Origin: VRUE01 sp036276735
Lineage (GTDB): Bacteria; Actinomycetota; Thermoleophilia; Solirubrobacterales; 70-9
Assembly: GCA_036276735.1 (NCBI GenBank)
Contig: DASUOH010000021.1
Coordinates: forward strand, 93,546 to 157,545
Direction: 5' to 3'
DNA length: 64,000 bases
Shown: piece by piece, positions 45,654-54,411 of the stretch
How positions within the stretch are numbered: position 1 is the stretch's first letter
How the letters are laid out: each line of letters starts with the position of its first letter
Translations under genes and position numbers: made by a program
Notes under the pieces: generated by a model
Told to the model about the DNA's origin: nothing
Databases searched by the model: none
What the model saw: only the letters and a program-made list of their open reading frames with translations

Positions 45654-46610
45654 ATGGCGGGGCAGGGGAAGCATCAGGCTAGGCGCTTCAAGGAGTTCGC
45701 CGGCGAATGGATGGCGATCCGCGAACCGGAGCTGCGCCGCAAGACCGTGGAGAGCTATCGCTGGCAGCTCGAGAGCCACCTGCTGCCCCAATTCGGCCAC
45801 CTGGAGCTCGACGCGCTCGGCCCTCAGGAGGTCGACCGCTATAAAGCCGCCAAGCTGCGCGAGGGTGCGCTCGGACCCAACCAGATCAATAAGACGATCG
45901 GGCTGCTGGCGGCGATCCTCGACACCGCCGGCGACTACGGCCACATCGATCCAGCTCGCAACCCGGCGCGGGGCTTACGACGGCGGGTGCGACGCACCAC
46001 ACCCGCCCGCCCCGCGATCGAGCCGGAGCAGCTCCCCTCGCTGCTCGAGGCTGCGCGGGCGCACCGTCCATTGCTGGCGACGATGGTCGGCACCGGGCTG
46101 CGCAACGGCGAGGCCTGCGGCCTCGACTGGTCCGACGTCGACCTGACCAACGGGACGATCACGGTGCGCGCCGCCAAGACCCCCGCCGGGCTGCGCCAGG
46201 TGGACATGCCGTCCGCCCTGCGGGAGGAACTGGCCGAGCATCGACGCCGTGGCGGGGGCTCCGACGGCATCGCCTTCCCAAACCGCGCGGGAGGCCGGCA
46301 GAGCACCAGCAATACCGGGCGGCGCTTCAAGACCGTGGCGCGACGCGCCAACCGCCGTCTCGCCGAGCTCGGCCTGGCACCAATCGATCCGGCCGCCAGC
46401 CCGCACTCGCTGCGCCGCCTCTACGCCAGCCTGCGCTTCGCCCTCGGCGACGACCCCGTCTACGTCGCCGAGCAGCTCGGCCACACCGACCCGACCTTCT
46501 CGATGCGGGTCTACGCCAAGGCGATCCGCCGCCGCGAGCGCCTCAGTGGAACGGCCCTATACGAGTTCGACAAGGCCCTCGCCTGGGCCGCGCGGAGACG
46601 CCACATGTGA
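45654..46610 (+). CDS. Tyrosine site-specific recombinase (integrase family)
   Basis: A 318-residue recombinase with all catalytic residues: Arg150 (TGLRNGE), Lys175, His251 and Arg254 (HSLRRLY), His277 (LGHTD) and Tyr287 (MRVYAKAI). The SAM-like core-binding domain is at about 12-95 (FKEFAGEWMAIREPELRRKT, then NKTIGLLAAILDTAGDYG). It is shorter than phage integrases because the N-terminal arm-binding domain is missing. So it may be a resolvase- or invertase-like enzyme or a shortened integrase. No excisionase, attachment repeat or tRNA gene was found nearby. Confidence 0.87.
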   Translation: MAGQGKHQARRFKEFAGEWMAIREPELRRKTVESYRWQLESHLLPQFGHLELDALGPQEVDRYKAAKLREGALGPNQINKTIGLLAAILDTAGDYGHIDPARNPARGLRRRVRRTTPARPAIEPEQLPSLLEAARAHRPLLATMVGTGLRNGEACGLDWSDVDLTNGTITVRAAKTPAGLRQVDMPSALREELAEHRRRGGGSDGIAFPNRAGGRQSTSNTGRRFKTVARRANRRLAELGLAPIDPAASPHSLRRLYASLRFALGDDPVYVAEQLGHTDPTFSMRVYAKAIRRRERLSGTALYEFDKALAWAARRRHM

Positions 46611-46656
46611 ACTGATTTCTGACCGATACCGGCCCCTCTGGTTGTAATGTTCGAGC

Positions 46657-46830
46657 ATGGCAGCGAGGAAGCGGACGGGAAATTGGACGCCTGACGGGAA
46701 GGCCGAGAAGGCTGCGTTGCGGCGAGACTATCTGGAGCTCACTCCCGCGCAGCGCGTGGAACAGGTCTTCGAGCTTTCTCGTTTCATGTCTCGAGTTGCC
46801 GAGGCGGGACATCGCCGACGCGGTGTCTGA
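46657..46830 (+). CDS. Small antitoxin-like partner of the nucleotidyltransferase (57 aa)
   Basis: A 57-residue basic protein: MAARKRTGNWTPDGKAEKAA, then LRRDYLELTPAQRVEQVFEL and SRFMSRVAEAGHRRRGV. The L-T-P-A-Q-R-V-E-x-hhhLSRF helix is the pattern of short proteins that precede nucleotidyltransferases in toxin-antitoxin-like pairs (S/T-P-E-E-R-L-x-x-x-x-x-L). Its stop lies 6 bases inside the start of the next gene (GTG 46823), so translation is coupled. The role as antitoxin is inferred from position. Confidence 0.5.
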   Translation: MAARKRTGNWTPDGKAEKAALRRDYLELTPAQRVEQVFELSRFMSRVAEAGHRRRGV

Positions 46831-47317
46831 GCTCGACATCCAGAAGATCCTCGACGCGCTCCGCGAGGAGGATGTCGAGTTCCTGGTCATAGGCGGCGTG
46901 GCAGTTGGATTCCACGGCTATGTTCGTGCAACCAAGGACATCGACATCGTGCCTTCGCCCAACAATGGCAATCTGGGACGACTGGCGCGGGTCCTGGACC
47001 GACTGGACGCGGAGGTGGAGGGTGCGGAGGAGTTCGAGGGTGAGGAGCTTCCTAACCCACTCGACCCCGAGGCACTCGCGCTCGGCGGCAACTGGGTGCT
47101 GAGTACGAAGTTCGGACGGTTCGACGTGATGCAGTGGCTCGGCGAGGAGGAGCTCTGGGCAAAGCTCTCGCCAACCGCACTCACGACCGAGATCGGCGGA
47201 ATAGCCGTCAAGATGGTCGATTACGAGAGTCTGGTCGCATTGAAGCGACAGGCCGGCCGGCCGGAGGACCTTGCCGATCTGCAGAGACTGCGACAAGCGC
47301 GGGGTGAAAGCAGCTAG
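46823..47317 (+). CDS. Nucleotidyltransferase of a toxin-antitoxin-like pair
   Basis: A 164-residue protein with the MNT/AbiEii-type nucleotidyltransferase core. FLVIGGVAVGFHGYVRATKD followed by IDIV contains the GG and the D-x-D metal-binding pair (KDIDIV). A third acidic residue follows in the beta-strand FGRFDVMQW. The end VKMVDYESLVALKRQAGRPE resembles DUF6036-type proteins. Relatives act as toxins by adding nucleotides to tRNA or proteins. GTG 46823 is used; an earlier TTG at 46796 in the same frame is possible. A strong terminator closes the unit. Confidence 0.75.
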   Translation: MSELDIQKILDALREEDVEFLVIGGVAVGFHGYVRATKDIDIVPSPNNGNLGRLARVLDRLDAEVEGAEEFEGEELPNPLDPEALALGGNWVLSTKFGRFDVMQWLGEEELWAKLSPTALTTEIGGIAVKMVDYESLVALKRQAGRPEDLADLQRLRQARGESS

Positions 47318-47402
47318 CGCCCTTCGCCAGGGTTGCTGTAAGCGCGAAGGCGAAGTCGAGGTGCCTGGGTATCAGCTGAATGGGGAATTGCCCCTTCGCC
47401 TT

Positions 47403-47432
47403 AAAACGGCCCGCCATATGGCGGGCCGTTTT
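47403..47432. terminator. Strong bidirectional terminator
   Basis: AAAACGGCCCGCC and GGCGGGCCGTTTT flank a four-base ATAT centre, forming a perfect 13-bp stem that starts with A residues and ends with T residues. It is positioned to stop transcription from the nucleotidyltransferase unit and from the opposite-strand giant gene. Confidence 0.85.
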
Positions 47433-47483
47433 CTTGTCCGAATCGAGCGACTCCTGACCTCGGAGTCGCACACCATGGTTACT

Positions 47484-49177
47484 TCATCGCACCCACTTCT
47501 GCACCCGGTCGTTGCTGCCGGCGTCGGTGACCCAGATGCTGCCGCCGTCGATCGCGAGGCCGTAGGCGGAATCGAACTGGCCTTCGCCGGCGCCGGTCTC
47601 GCCGAACTCGAATAGGTAGCCGCCGTTCGAGTCAAGCGCCTGGACCCGATCGTTGCCCAGGTCTGTGACCCAGACGTCGTCCTCGTCGTCGATCGCGACG
47701 CGAACCGGGTTTTTGAACTCGCCGGCACCGGTCCCTTCTTCGCCGAGCATCGCGAGGTGTTCGCCTTCTGGGTCGAGCTTCTGCACGCGGTGATTGAGGG
47801 ACTCGGTGACCCAGATATTGCCTTCGGAGTCGACCGCGACGTCAGTCGGCGTATTGAATTCTCCTTCGCCTTCGCTTGCGACCCCGGAGCCGATCTCCAA
47901 TTCGTATCCGCCTTCGGAGTCGAACTTCTGGACGCGGTGGTTCAAGAGGTCCGCAACCCAGACGTTGTCTTCGGCGTCGACCCCAAGGCCCCACGGGGTT
48001 TTGAATTTACCGGGGGCAGCTCCTTCAGATCCAAACTGGTCGAGGTAGTTGCCTTCGGAATCGAACTTCTGGACGCGGTTGTTACCCGAGTCGGAGACCC
48101 AGACGTTGTCTTCAGAGTCGACGACCACGTCTCCGGGGCCTTTGAACTGGCCGTTGCCGGAGCCGATTGAGCCGGCCTGGTCGAGGTATTTGCCCGCCGA
48201 GTCGAACTTCTGGATGCGGTTGTTGGTGTAGTCGGCGACCCAGACGTTGCCTTTGGAGTCGGTAGCGGCTCCGTAGGGCTCTTTGAACTCGCCGTTGGCT
48301 GAGCCGGTTTTGCCGAAGGTGGAGAAGGGGGTTGGGACGTATCCCCACTTCTGCACCCGGTCGTTGCTGCCGGCGTCGGTGACCCAGATGCTGCCGCCGT
48401 CGATCGCGAGGCCGTAGGCGGAATCGAACTGGCCTTCGCCGGCGCCAGCCTCGCCGAACTCGAACAGGTAGCTGCCGTTCGAGTCAAGCGCCTGGACTCG
48501 AGCGTTGCCCAGATTGGAGATCCAAGCGTTGCCATCGTCATCGACCGCGATGCGAACGGGGTTTTTGAACTCGCCGGGGGCGGTCCCTTCTTCACCGAAC
48601 ATCGCCAGGTATTCGCCTTCTGAGGTGAGCTTCTGCACGCGGTGATTAAACGACTCGGTGACCCAGACGTTTCCTTCGGGGTCGACCGCGACGTCGGTCG
48701 GCGCGTCGAATTCGCCTTCGCCTGCTCCCTGGGAGCCCACTTCGAATACCTGTTCGCCTTCGGCATTGAACTCCTGGACCACGTGCCTGAGAATATCCGC
48801 AACCCAGACGTTGTCTTCATCGTCGATGCCGAGACCCCAGGGAGCTTTGAACTGCCCAGCGCCAGAGCCGAAGCTGCCGAACTGGTCCAGGTAGTTGCCT
48901 TCTGAGTCGAGCTTCTGGACACGGCTGTTGCCTGAGTCGGAGACCCAGACGTTGTCTTCGGAGTCGACGACGACGTCCGTGGGGCCTTTGAACTGGCCGT
49001 TGCCCGAGCCGGTCGAGCCAGCCTGATCGAGGTATTTGCCAGCCGAGTCGAACTTCTGGATGCGGTTGTTCGTGTAGTCAGCGATCCAGACGTTGCCTTT
49101 GGAGTCGGTAGCGGCTCCGTAGGGCTCTTTGAATTCACCGTTGGCGGCGCCGGTTTTGCCGAAGGTGGAGAGGGGGG
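47484..49177 (-). repeat. Tandem duplication of one NHL propeller (846-852 bp period)
   Basis: The segments 49177-48330 and 48330-47484 encode the same about 282-residue unit, each starting STFGKTG-x-ANGEFKEPYGA and ending AIDGGSIWVTDAGSNDRVQK. Long runs of DNA are identical, for example around 47496 and 48348. The period differs by 6 bp because of one two-codon insertion. The duplication is therefore recent or homogenised. Confidence 0.85.
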
Positions 49178-52100
49178 ATGGGGGAACTTTCGGGATGAGT
49201 GGCGGATACTTCCACTCCTGCACTCGATCATTACCGGTATCGGCAACCAATAGCCCCCCGCTGGGATTTATGACTATGCCGCTTGGTGCTTCGAACTGCC
49301 CGTCTTCGACGCCTTTCTCGCCTACCTGGAAGACATACTTCCCGTTGGATGTAAGCTTTTGAATCCGGTCGTTGCCGGTGTCGGCTACCCAGACATTGCC
49401 CTCGGCATCCACAGCGATGCCTTCGGGACGGACGAACTCTCCTCCTTCTGATCCTTGCTCTCCGATTTCGGACAGTAGTTCTCCGCCCAGGTGTTGGCTA
49501 CTTGTGCCAAACTCAAGGATCCGGTGTTTACCGGTGTCAGCGATCCAAATGTCACCTTCTGGATCCACAGCGACGTCTGAGGGTTCATCCAGGAGATGGA
49601 AATCCCAACCTTGATCTATCGAGTCGAGATATTCACCTTCGGGCGAGAACTGTGACACGCGGTCGCTATTGGCGATCAAGAGATTCCCTTCGACGCCGAT
49701 CGCGATGCCACGCGGTTCGTCGAGATGTTCTTTAGACGCGCCTCCTTCCCCAAGCTCAAAGAGGTATTCGCCCGCCCCATCGAGCATCTGGACTCGATCA
49801 TTCCCAGTATCCGAAACCCAGACGTTGTCTTCGTCATCGACGACGATTCCCTGCGGCGACATGAATTGGACACTGCCCGAGCCTTCCTCACCGAATTGGG
49901 CAAGGATGTCCCCTTCTGGATCGAACTTCTGAATCCGGTGGTTTTCGGTATCCGCTATCCAGATGTTTCCCTCTGAGTCAACATCGATGGCACGCGGAAG
50001 GACGAGCTCCCCGGGACCGGCGCCGGATTTGCCAAAGGTGAGCGCAACCGCTAGCTGACTGGTGGTGAAGGTTCGATCCTCGCCTTGGATTGTTGCCAAG
50101 TCGTTGGCTGCGACCACACGGTAGTGATAGGTGGTATTGGGTTTGAGACCCTCGATTGCCTCTTCGACTTCGACCGCTTCGTTGCCGGCCCCAATCCCTT
50201 TCGGAGAAGCCGGGACTTTGCTGCCGTATTGTTCCGTCGTGCCATATTCAAATTGGTAACTAGTATTGCGACCCATAGGCGAAATACTCGCTCCCAGAAG
50301 TGCTTTGACTGACGTGATGTGCGTTGCAGACTGAGTGGCCCCCCTTGGGCCTCGGCTAAGTACCAGGGGTCGAGAGCGTTCTTCCCCATCGACGGTCCTC
50401 CCCACCGCAACACATATTTCTGCATCAGCGTCGATACAAGCCACGCTCCTTTGAGACCTCTCCAGCCCAGCGTCTCCACGAAAGCTGCCCTGTAGCGTCC
50501 ACGTTGAACCATCCCAGTGCATGGCGAAGAGCGAATCAAACGACGTACCGGTTAGAAAGCTTCTCTGATGCCCCTCACCGATTGCCGTGCAGGCCGTTGA
50601 GGAAGTGCATGTGACGTCTCTGAGAGACACGTCCATCGGATACTGTGGGATAGGACTCGTGGGCTGAGGCGTTGCTTGAATCGTCCATTCGGTGCCGTCC
50701 CAGCGCTCTGCCAAGGTCTCGTGGTTTCCGTATGTCCCGACCGCCGTGCAGGCGGTCGCTGACGCACACGAGACGCTTTCGAGGTCTGCCGTCGGGGCAG
50801 GTTCGCCGCCAGATTCAGGCCACTCAATTTCCTCAACCTGCCATTCGGCCCCATCCCAGCGTTCTACCAATGGGGCTTCCAGCGACGAGGAAGGATTAGA
50901 GGGATTTTTTTTGACAGCCCGAACAGCGATGCAGAAGCTCGCTGACGAACATGACACCTGGCCTGAAAAATCTCTTGTAGTTTCGCGAGAGGTCGTGTTA
51001 GCCGTCCAGCTCGCGCCATCCCAGTGCGCAAAGAAACCTAGGCGAGTGGGGAATCCTGCTGGCGTTTCCGATCCGTCTCTATATGTTCCGATACCTACGC
51101 AAGCGGTAGAAGATGCGCATGACACATCTAGCACTCGGCTCTCTGTGGCTTCCGGGGGAACCGGAATTGCCTGCGACGTCCATTGTTTCCCGTTCCAGTG
51201 CCCTGCTAAGGGAAGGGTTATTCCTGCGGCTTTTTTGTACTGACCTGTCGCAATGCAGTTTGATTGCGAGGGGCAAGACACTGAAGTGAATCCACCGCTG
51301 ACGCCCCCGGCGGGAAGAACCGGTCTCTTCTGCCTCCGCCATTCCGAGCCGTTCCACCGCGCAAAGCCACTTCCTTCTTCGAATGCACCGGTTATCACGC
51401 ACGACCTGAGCGATGTGCACGATATTCCTGAGGCACCTCCGGATCCAAAATCGCCCGGAAGCAGGGATGGCTCGACCGCCCACGACGGCATGACGAAAGT
51501 CCGGTCCTTGCCGTAGAACGGCCCCGAGCTGTTCGTCGCAACGATTCGGTAGTGATAGGTCTGGTCGAGTTCGAGGCCGCCGATCGACTCGCTCACTTTG
51601 GTGTATTTGACTTCCGAGCCGGCGGATTTCGGACTTGCAGGGGAACTCTGGCCGTATTCGTCGGTAAGACCGTATTCGAATTTGTAGGTGGTTGCGAGAC
51701 CTGCCGGGTTGAGCACGCCACGGAGAGTCGCGGTTCCCGCAACCGCGTCGATATCGGTTGCGGAAGCGGTAGCCGCCGAGAGTTTCGGCGGCCCGAGATT
51801 GAGGACTGGCTCCGGGTAGGCGTCACCGGAGTTGTCGTTCCAGTCGAGACTGCCGGTATCGATTAGGGTCTGCTTGATCGCTTCGACGTCTTCTTTGTCT
51901 TCGGGGTTGGATTCGCTGGCGAGGAGCGCCGCGGCGCCCGAGACATAGGGAGCCGCTATTGAGGTTCCACTAACGACAGCAACGCCACCACCGAGGGCCG
52001 TCGTGAGGGTGCACGCACCGGGCGCGGCGATGTCGATCGATTCCCCAAAGTTGCTGAAGCTTGCAAGGGTGTCGTCGAAACCAAAGCATAGAGAATCGTC

Positions 52101-53090
52101 TTCTTCTCCCGGTTTGCCGTCATGGTCGGCGAGGGCGGAGACCGTGATCACATGAGGGTTGGATCCCCCCGGGCCGTGGTAAATCCCGTCGATGGATTCG
52201 TTGCCCGCCGCCGCGACGACGACCACACCTGCGCTGCGCGCAGCCTCGATCGCTTTGCTAAGCGGGCTGGTCAAAGATTCAGGTGCGCCGCTGACGCTCA
52301 CGTTCGCGACCTCGATGTCATTGTCGGGATCTTCGTCTTCCATGGCCCCGACGACCCAGTTAACGGCGGCGAGAACCCAGGATCCAGCTCCTTTGTTTTG
52401 GTTGTTGAAGACCCTCACCGACCAAAGCCGGGCGCCAGGCGCCACCCCGACGACGCCGTAGCCGTTGTCGATCGCGCCGATCGCGCCGGCCGAGGCGGTG
52501 CCGTGGCCGTTGCCGTCGGTACCGCTGTTGTTAACGCATTCGGTGACTTGTTCGGTGGTTTTTTCGCCCGGCGCAACGCAGTTGGCCCTACCCTCGACAT
52601 CGAGGTCGGGATGTTCCGCATCGATGCCGCTGTCGATCACCGCCACATCGACGTCGACTCGCGCATCATCGATGCCGTCTATGTCGGCAGTGGGATGTTC
52701 GTTTGCGGAGATTCGGTCAATGCCGGTCGAGATCGTCTGCGCAGCGGCTTCGATTACGTAGTCGGGAGTGACGGAATCGACACGTGGATCCCTTCGCAGC
52801 ACGTCGACCGCAGTCTTGGAAAGCTCTGCCGAGTAACCCTTGATCGCGTGGCGGTAGACGAAGCCGAGGTCACCGTCGCTCTGCTCGACCTGGTTGCGGG
52901 CAACGGTGGCGGGGCCCTTCACAGAGTCCTTGAAGACGACGATGTAGTGGCCGGGAATGCGGGTGTCCTCTGGCTTGGACGGTTTCTCCCCCGGCTCGAT
53001 GGATGCGCCGGCCGAAGAGGCAAAGAGTGCCCCGAGCAACGCAAAAAGACTTAAGAGGACCGCGCCTCGGCGAACCGACTGGGCTTTCAC
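47484..53090 (-). CDS. Giant secreted subtilisin-like protease with fibronectin-like and NHL propeller domains
   Basis: An 1868-residue exported protein. A signal peptide (1-29) and an I9 propeptide (about 45-115, YIVVFKDSV ... DYVIEA) precede an S8 protease with triad Asp153 (AVIDSGID), His196 (NGHGTAS) and Ser377 (SGTSIAAP), plus oxyanion Asn297. The fold continues with a fibronectin-like segment (TTYKFEYGLTDEYG), a region of repeating S-C-x-S-x-x-x-C blocks (about 550-960) and a second fibronectin-like segment. The last 800 residues are NHL repeats (G-P-x-D-V-V-V-D-S-E-D-N-V-W-V-S-D type). Two final six-blade propellers are a tandem duplication. It starts at GTG 53090 (GGAAGGGAG upstream). 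The likely role is an extracellular protease tethered or targeted by propellers. Confidence 0.9.
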   Translation of the reverse strand: MKAQSVRRGAVLLSLFALLGALFASSAGASIEPGEKPSKPEDTRIPGHYIVVFKDSVKGPATVARNQVEQSDGDLGFVYRHAIKGYSAELSKTAVDVLRRDPRVDSVTPDYVIEAAAQTISTGIDRISANEHPTADIDGIDDARVDVDVAVIDSGIDAEHPDLDVEGRANCVAPGEKTTEQVTECVNNSGTDGNGHGTASAGAIGAIDNGYGVVGVAPGARLWSVRVFNNQNKGAGSWVLAAVNWVVGAMEDEDPDNDIEVANVSVSGAPESLTSPLSKAIEAARSAGVVVVAAAGNESIDGIYHGPGGSNPHVITVSALADHDGKPGEEDDSLCFGFDDTLASFSNFGESIDIAAPGACTLTTALGGGVAVVSGTSIAAPYVSGAAALLASESNPEDKEDVEAIKQTLIDTGSLDWNDNSGDAYPEPVLNLGPPKLSAATASATDIDAVAGTATLRGVLNPAGLATTYKFEYGLTDEYGQSSPASPKSAGSEVKYTKVSESIGGLELDQTYHYRIVATNSSGPFYGKDRTFVMPSWAVEPSLLPGDFGSGGASGISCTSLRSCVITGAFEEGSGFARWNGSEWRRQKRPVLPAGGVSGGFTSVSCPSQSNCIATGQYKKAAGITLPLAGHWNGKQWTSQAIPVPPEATESRVLDVSCASSTACVGIGTYRDGSETPAGFPTRLGFFAHWDGASWTANTTSRETTRDFSGQVSCSSASFCIAVRAVKKNPSNPSSSLEAPLVERWDGAEWQVEEIEWPESGGEPAPTADLESVSCASATACTAVGTYGNHETLAERWDGTEWTIQATPQPTSPIPQYPMDVSLRDVTCTSSTACTAIGEGHQRSFLTGTSFDSLFAMHWDGSTWTLQGSFRGDAGLERSQRSVACIDADAEICVAVGRTVDGEERSRPLVLSRGPRGATQSATHITSVKALLGASISPMGRNTSYQFEYGTTEQYGSKVPASPKGIGAGNEAVEVEEAIEGLKPNTTYHYRVVAANDLATIQGEDRTFTTSQLAVALTFGKSGAGPGELVLPRAIDVDSEGNIWIADTENHRIQKFDPEGDILAQFGEEGSGSVQFMSPQGIVVDDEDNVWVSDTGNDRVQMLDGAGEYLFELGEGGASKEHLDEPRGIAIGVEGNLLIANSDRVSQFSPEGEYLDSIDQGWDFHLLDEPSDVAVDPEGDIWIADTGKHRILEFGTSSQHLGGELLSEIGEQGSEGGEFVRPEGIAVDAEGNVWVADTGNDRIQKLTSNGKYVFQVGEKGVEDGQFEAPSGIVINPSGGLLVADTGNDRVQEWKYPPLIPKVPPSPLSTFGKTGAANGEFKEPYGAATDSKGNVWIADYTNNRIQKFDSAGKYLDQAGSTGSGNGQFKGPTDVVVDSEDNVWVSDSGNSRVQKLDSEGNYLDQFGSFGSGAGQFKAPWGLGIDDEDNVWVADILRHVVQEFNAEGEQVFEVGSQGAGEGEFDAPTDVAVDPEGNVWVTESFNHRVQKLTSEGEYLAMFGEEGTAPGEFKNPVRIAVDDDGNAWISNLGNARVQALDSNGSYLFEFGEAGAGEGQFDSAYGLAIDGGSIWVTDAGSNDRVQKWGYVPTPFSTFGKTGSANGEFKEPYGAATDSKGNVWVADYTNNRIQKFDSAGKYLDQAGSIGSGNGQFKGPGDVVVDSEDNVWVSDSGNNRVQKFDSEGNYLDQFGSEGAAPGKFKTPWGLGVDAEDNVWVADLLNHRVQKFDSEGGYELEIGSGVASEGEGEFNTPTDVAVDSEGNIWVTESLNHRVQKLDPEGEHLAMLGEEGTGAGEFKNPVRVAIDDEDDVWVTDLGNDRVQALDSNGGYLFEFGETGAGEGQFDSAYGLAIDGGSIWVTDAGSNDRVQKWVR

Positions 53091-53210
53091 GTGCTGCTCC
53101 CTTCCCCGGCATGCCTACCAGGAGATCGACTGCCTCCAGTCTTCAAGCCCCACCGTGCTGGCACCATTCCCAATGTGGATCGAGAGGTCGCACTTGTTAC
53201 CCGGCGGTGC

Positions 53211-54389
53211 TCAGGGCAACGTGCTGCGGTCGAGCTCACGCAGGCTGAGGGCGGTCTGCACCTCGGCGGCGCAGCTGTTGAGCGAAGTGCCAAGCCTCTC
53301 CTCGACCGAGCTGAGGCGAATGCTCACGGTCTTGCGGCTGACGCCGAGGGCAGCGGCAGCCGAGGATGCGTTGCGACCGGCCGCGAAGTAGGCGTGCAGG
53401 GTCTCTACCAGGGTCGAGGCGCCTCGCTGCTCCTCCAGGGGACTGAGGTAGAGCTCGCGCAGGGAGCCGGCCAAGACCTCGTCTCTCAAGGCCGCGGCAA
53501 GCAGGCCGACTTCGCCGTAGCGGGCAGCTCGCGTGGGCCCGCACTGGACCACGGCCATCGCCGCCTTTGCCTGGCGATGGGTGAAGCGCCATCCCTCTAG
53601 TCCTCGTCCTGGCTCGCCGAGCGCCAGCGAGGTGCCGTGGGGCATGCGGCGCTCGGCCTGGCTGAGGGTCTCAGAAGCCGAGAGCGGGCTCCGGCCGCCG
53701 AGCCAGGCCCACAGGGTGCCGGCTTCCTCCGGGCGTACCAGCAGGAGGGTGCGGTCAAGCGTGGCGGCCAGCTCCCGCATCGCCCCGACCGCCCCAGGCC
53801 CAGCCGCGATCGCGCCGAGGTGCCACGCGTCCAGCTCGTAGCGCAGCTCCCGCGGGTCGGCCACCTCTCCGGCGAGCAGCATCTGCACCAGCCGCGTACG
53901 GCGGAGCTCGACATCGCCTCGGCGGTCCTCGGTCTCGCGCCTGTACTCATCGGCAACCGAAACGAGGAGCGCATCGAAGAGGAGCGCCTGCCCGCGCAGG
54001 ACGCGCCTCAGCTGCGCGTTCGGCACGCGACTCTCCTCCGCTGCCTCGAGGATGCAGTCCCCAAGCAGCGTGTAGCCGGCGAAGTAGCGGCGCAACACGA
54101 CGTCGATGGGGACCCGGTAGCGAGCGGCGGAACGAGCCTGAGCCAAGAGCTTGGCCGGCGGCGCGGATCGCTCAGCGGTGCCCTCGATCGCCGCGATCCC
54201 GTAGGCAAGGCCGGCGCCGATCGCCTCTCGCAATCCCGCGGCATAGGAGGGATCCCCCACCTCCGCGGGGTCCCCCACCGCATGGGCGCGGGCCAGGGCG
54301 GTGGCGGCTATCTCGGGGGACTTGAGGTAAAGCCGCGACGCAAGACCCGCCCCGGGCCCGCGATCGGGGCGAAACCTGCTCGGCGCCAC
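53211..54389 (-). CDS. PucR/CdaR-type transcriptional regulator
   Basis: A 392-residue regulator. The C-terminal helix-turn-helix is LHAYFAAGRNASSAAAALGV followed by SRKTVSIRLSSVEERLG, the PucR C-terminal HTH pattern, with a GGDEF-like middle region (VGAMRELAATLDRTLLLVRPE). The N-terminal 150 residues are helical. Members sense metabolic cues and often control neighbouring genes. Its promoter side faces the operon end at 54412, and it lies 120 bp from the start of the protease gene. Control of secreted-protein genes is possible but unproven. Confidence 0.8.
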   Translation of the reverse strand: MAPSRFRPDRGPGAGLASRLYLKSPEIAATALARAHAVGDPAEVGDPSYAAGLREAIGAGLAYGIAAIEGTAERSAPPAKLLAQARSAARYRVPIDVVLRRYFAGYTLLGDCILEAAEESRVPNAQLRRVLRGQALLFDALLVSVADEYRRETEDRRGDVELRRTRLVQMLLAGEVADPRELRYELDAWHLGAIAAGPGAVGAMRELAATLDRTLLLVRPEEAGTLWAWLGGRSPLSASETLSQAERRMPHGTSLALGEPGRGLEGWRFTHRQAKAAMAVVQCGPTRAARYGEVGLLAAALRDEVLAGSLRELYLSPLEEQRGASTLVETLHAYFAAGRNASSAAAALGVSRKTVSIRLSSVEERLGTSLNSCAAEVQTALSLRELDRSTLP

Positions 54390-54411
54390 GATCTCCCGAG
54401 CGTCGGGCTCC

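Noticed and set aside
45549..47483. tRNA gene or direct repeats as attachment sites for the recombinase
   Set aside because: No TPsiC-like or cloverleaf sequence and no matching repeats were seen near 45.5-47.5 kb.
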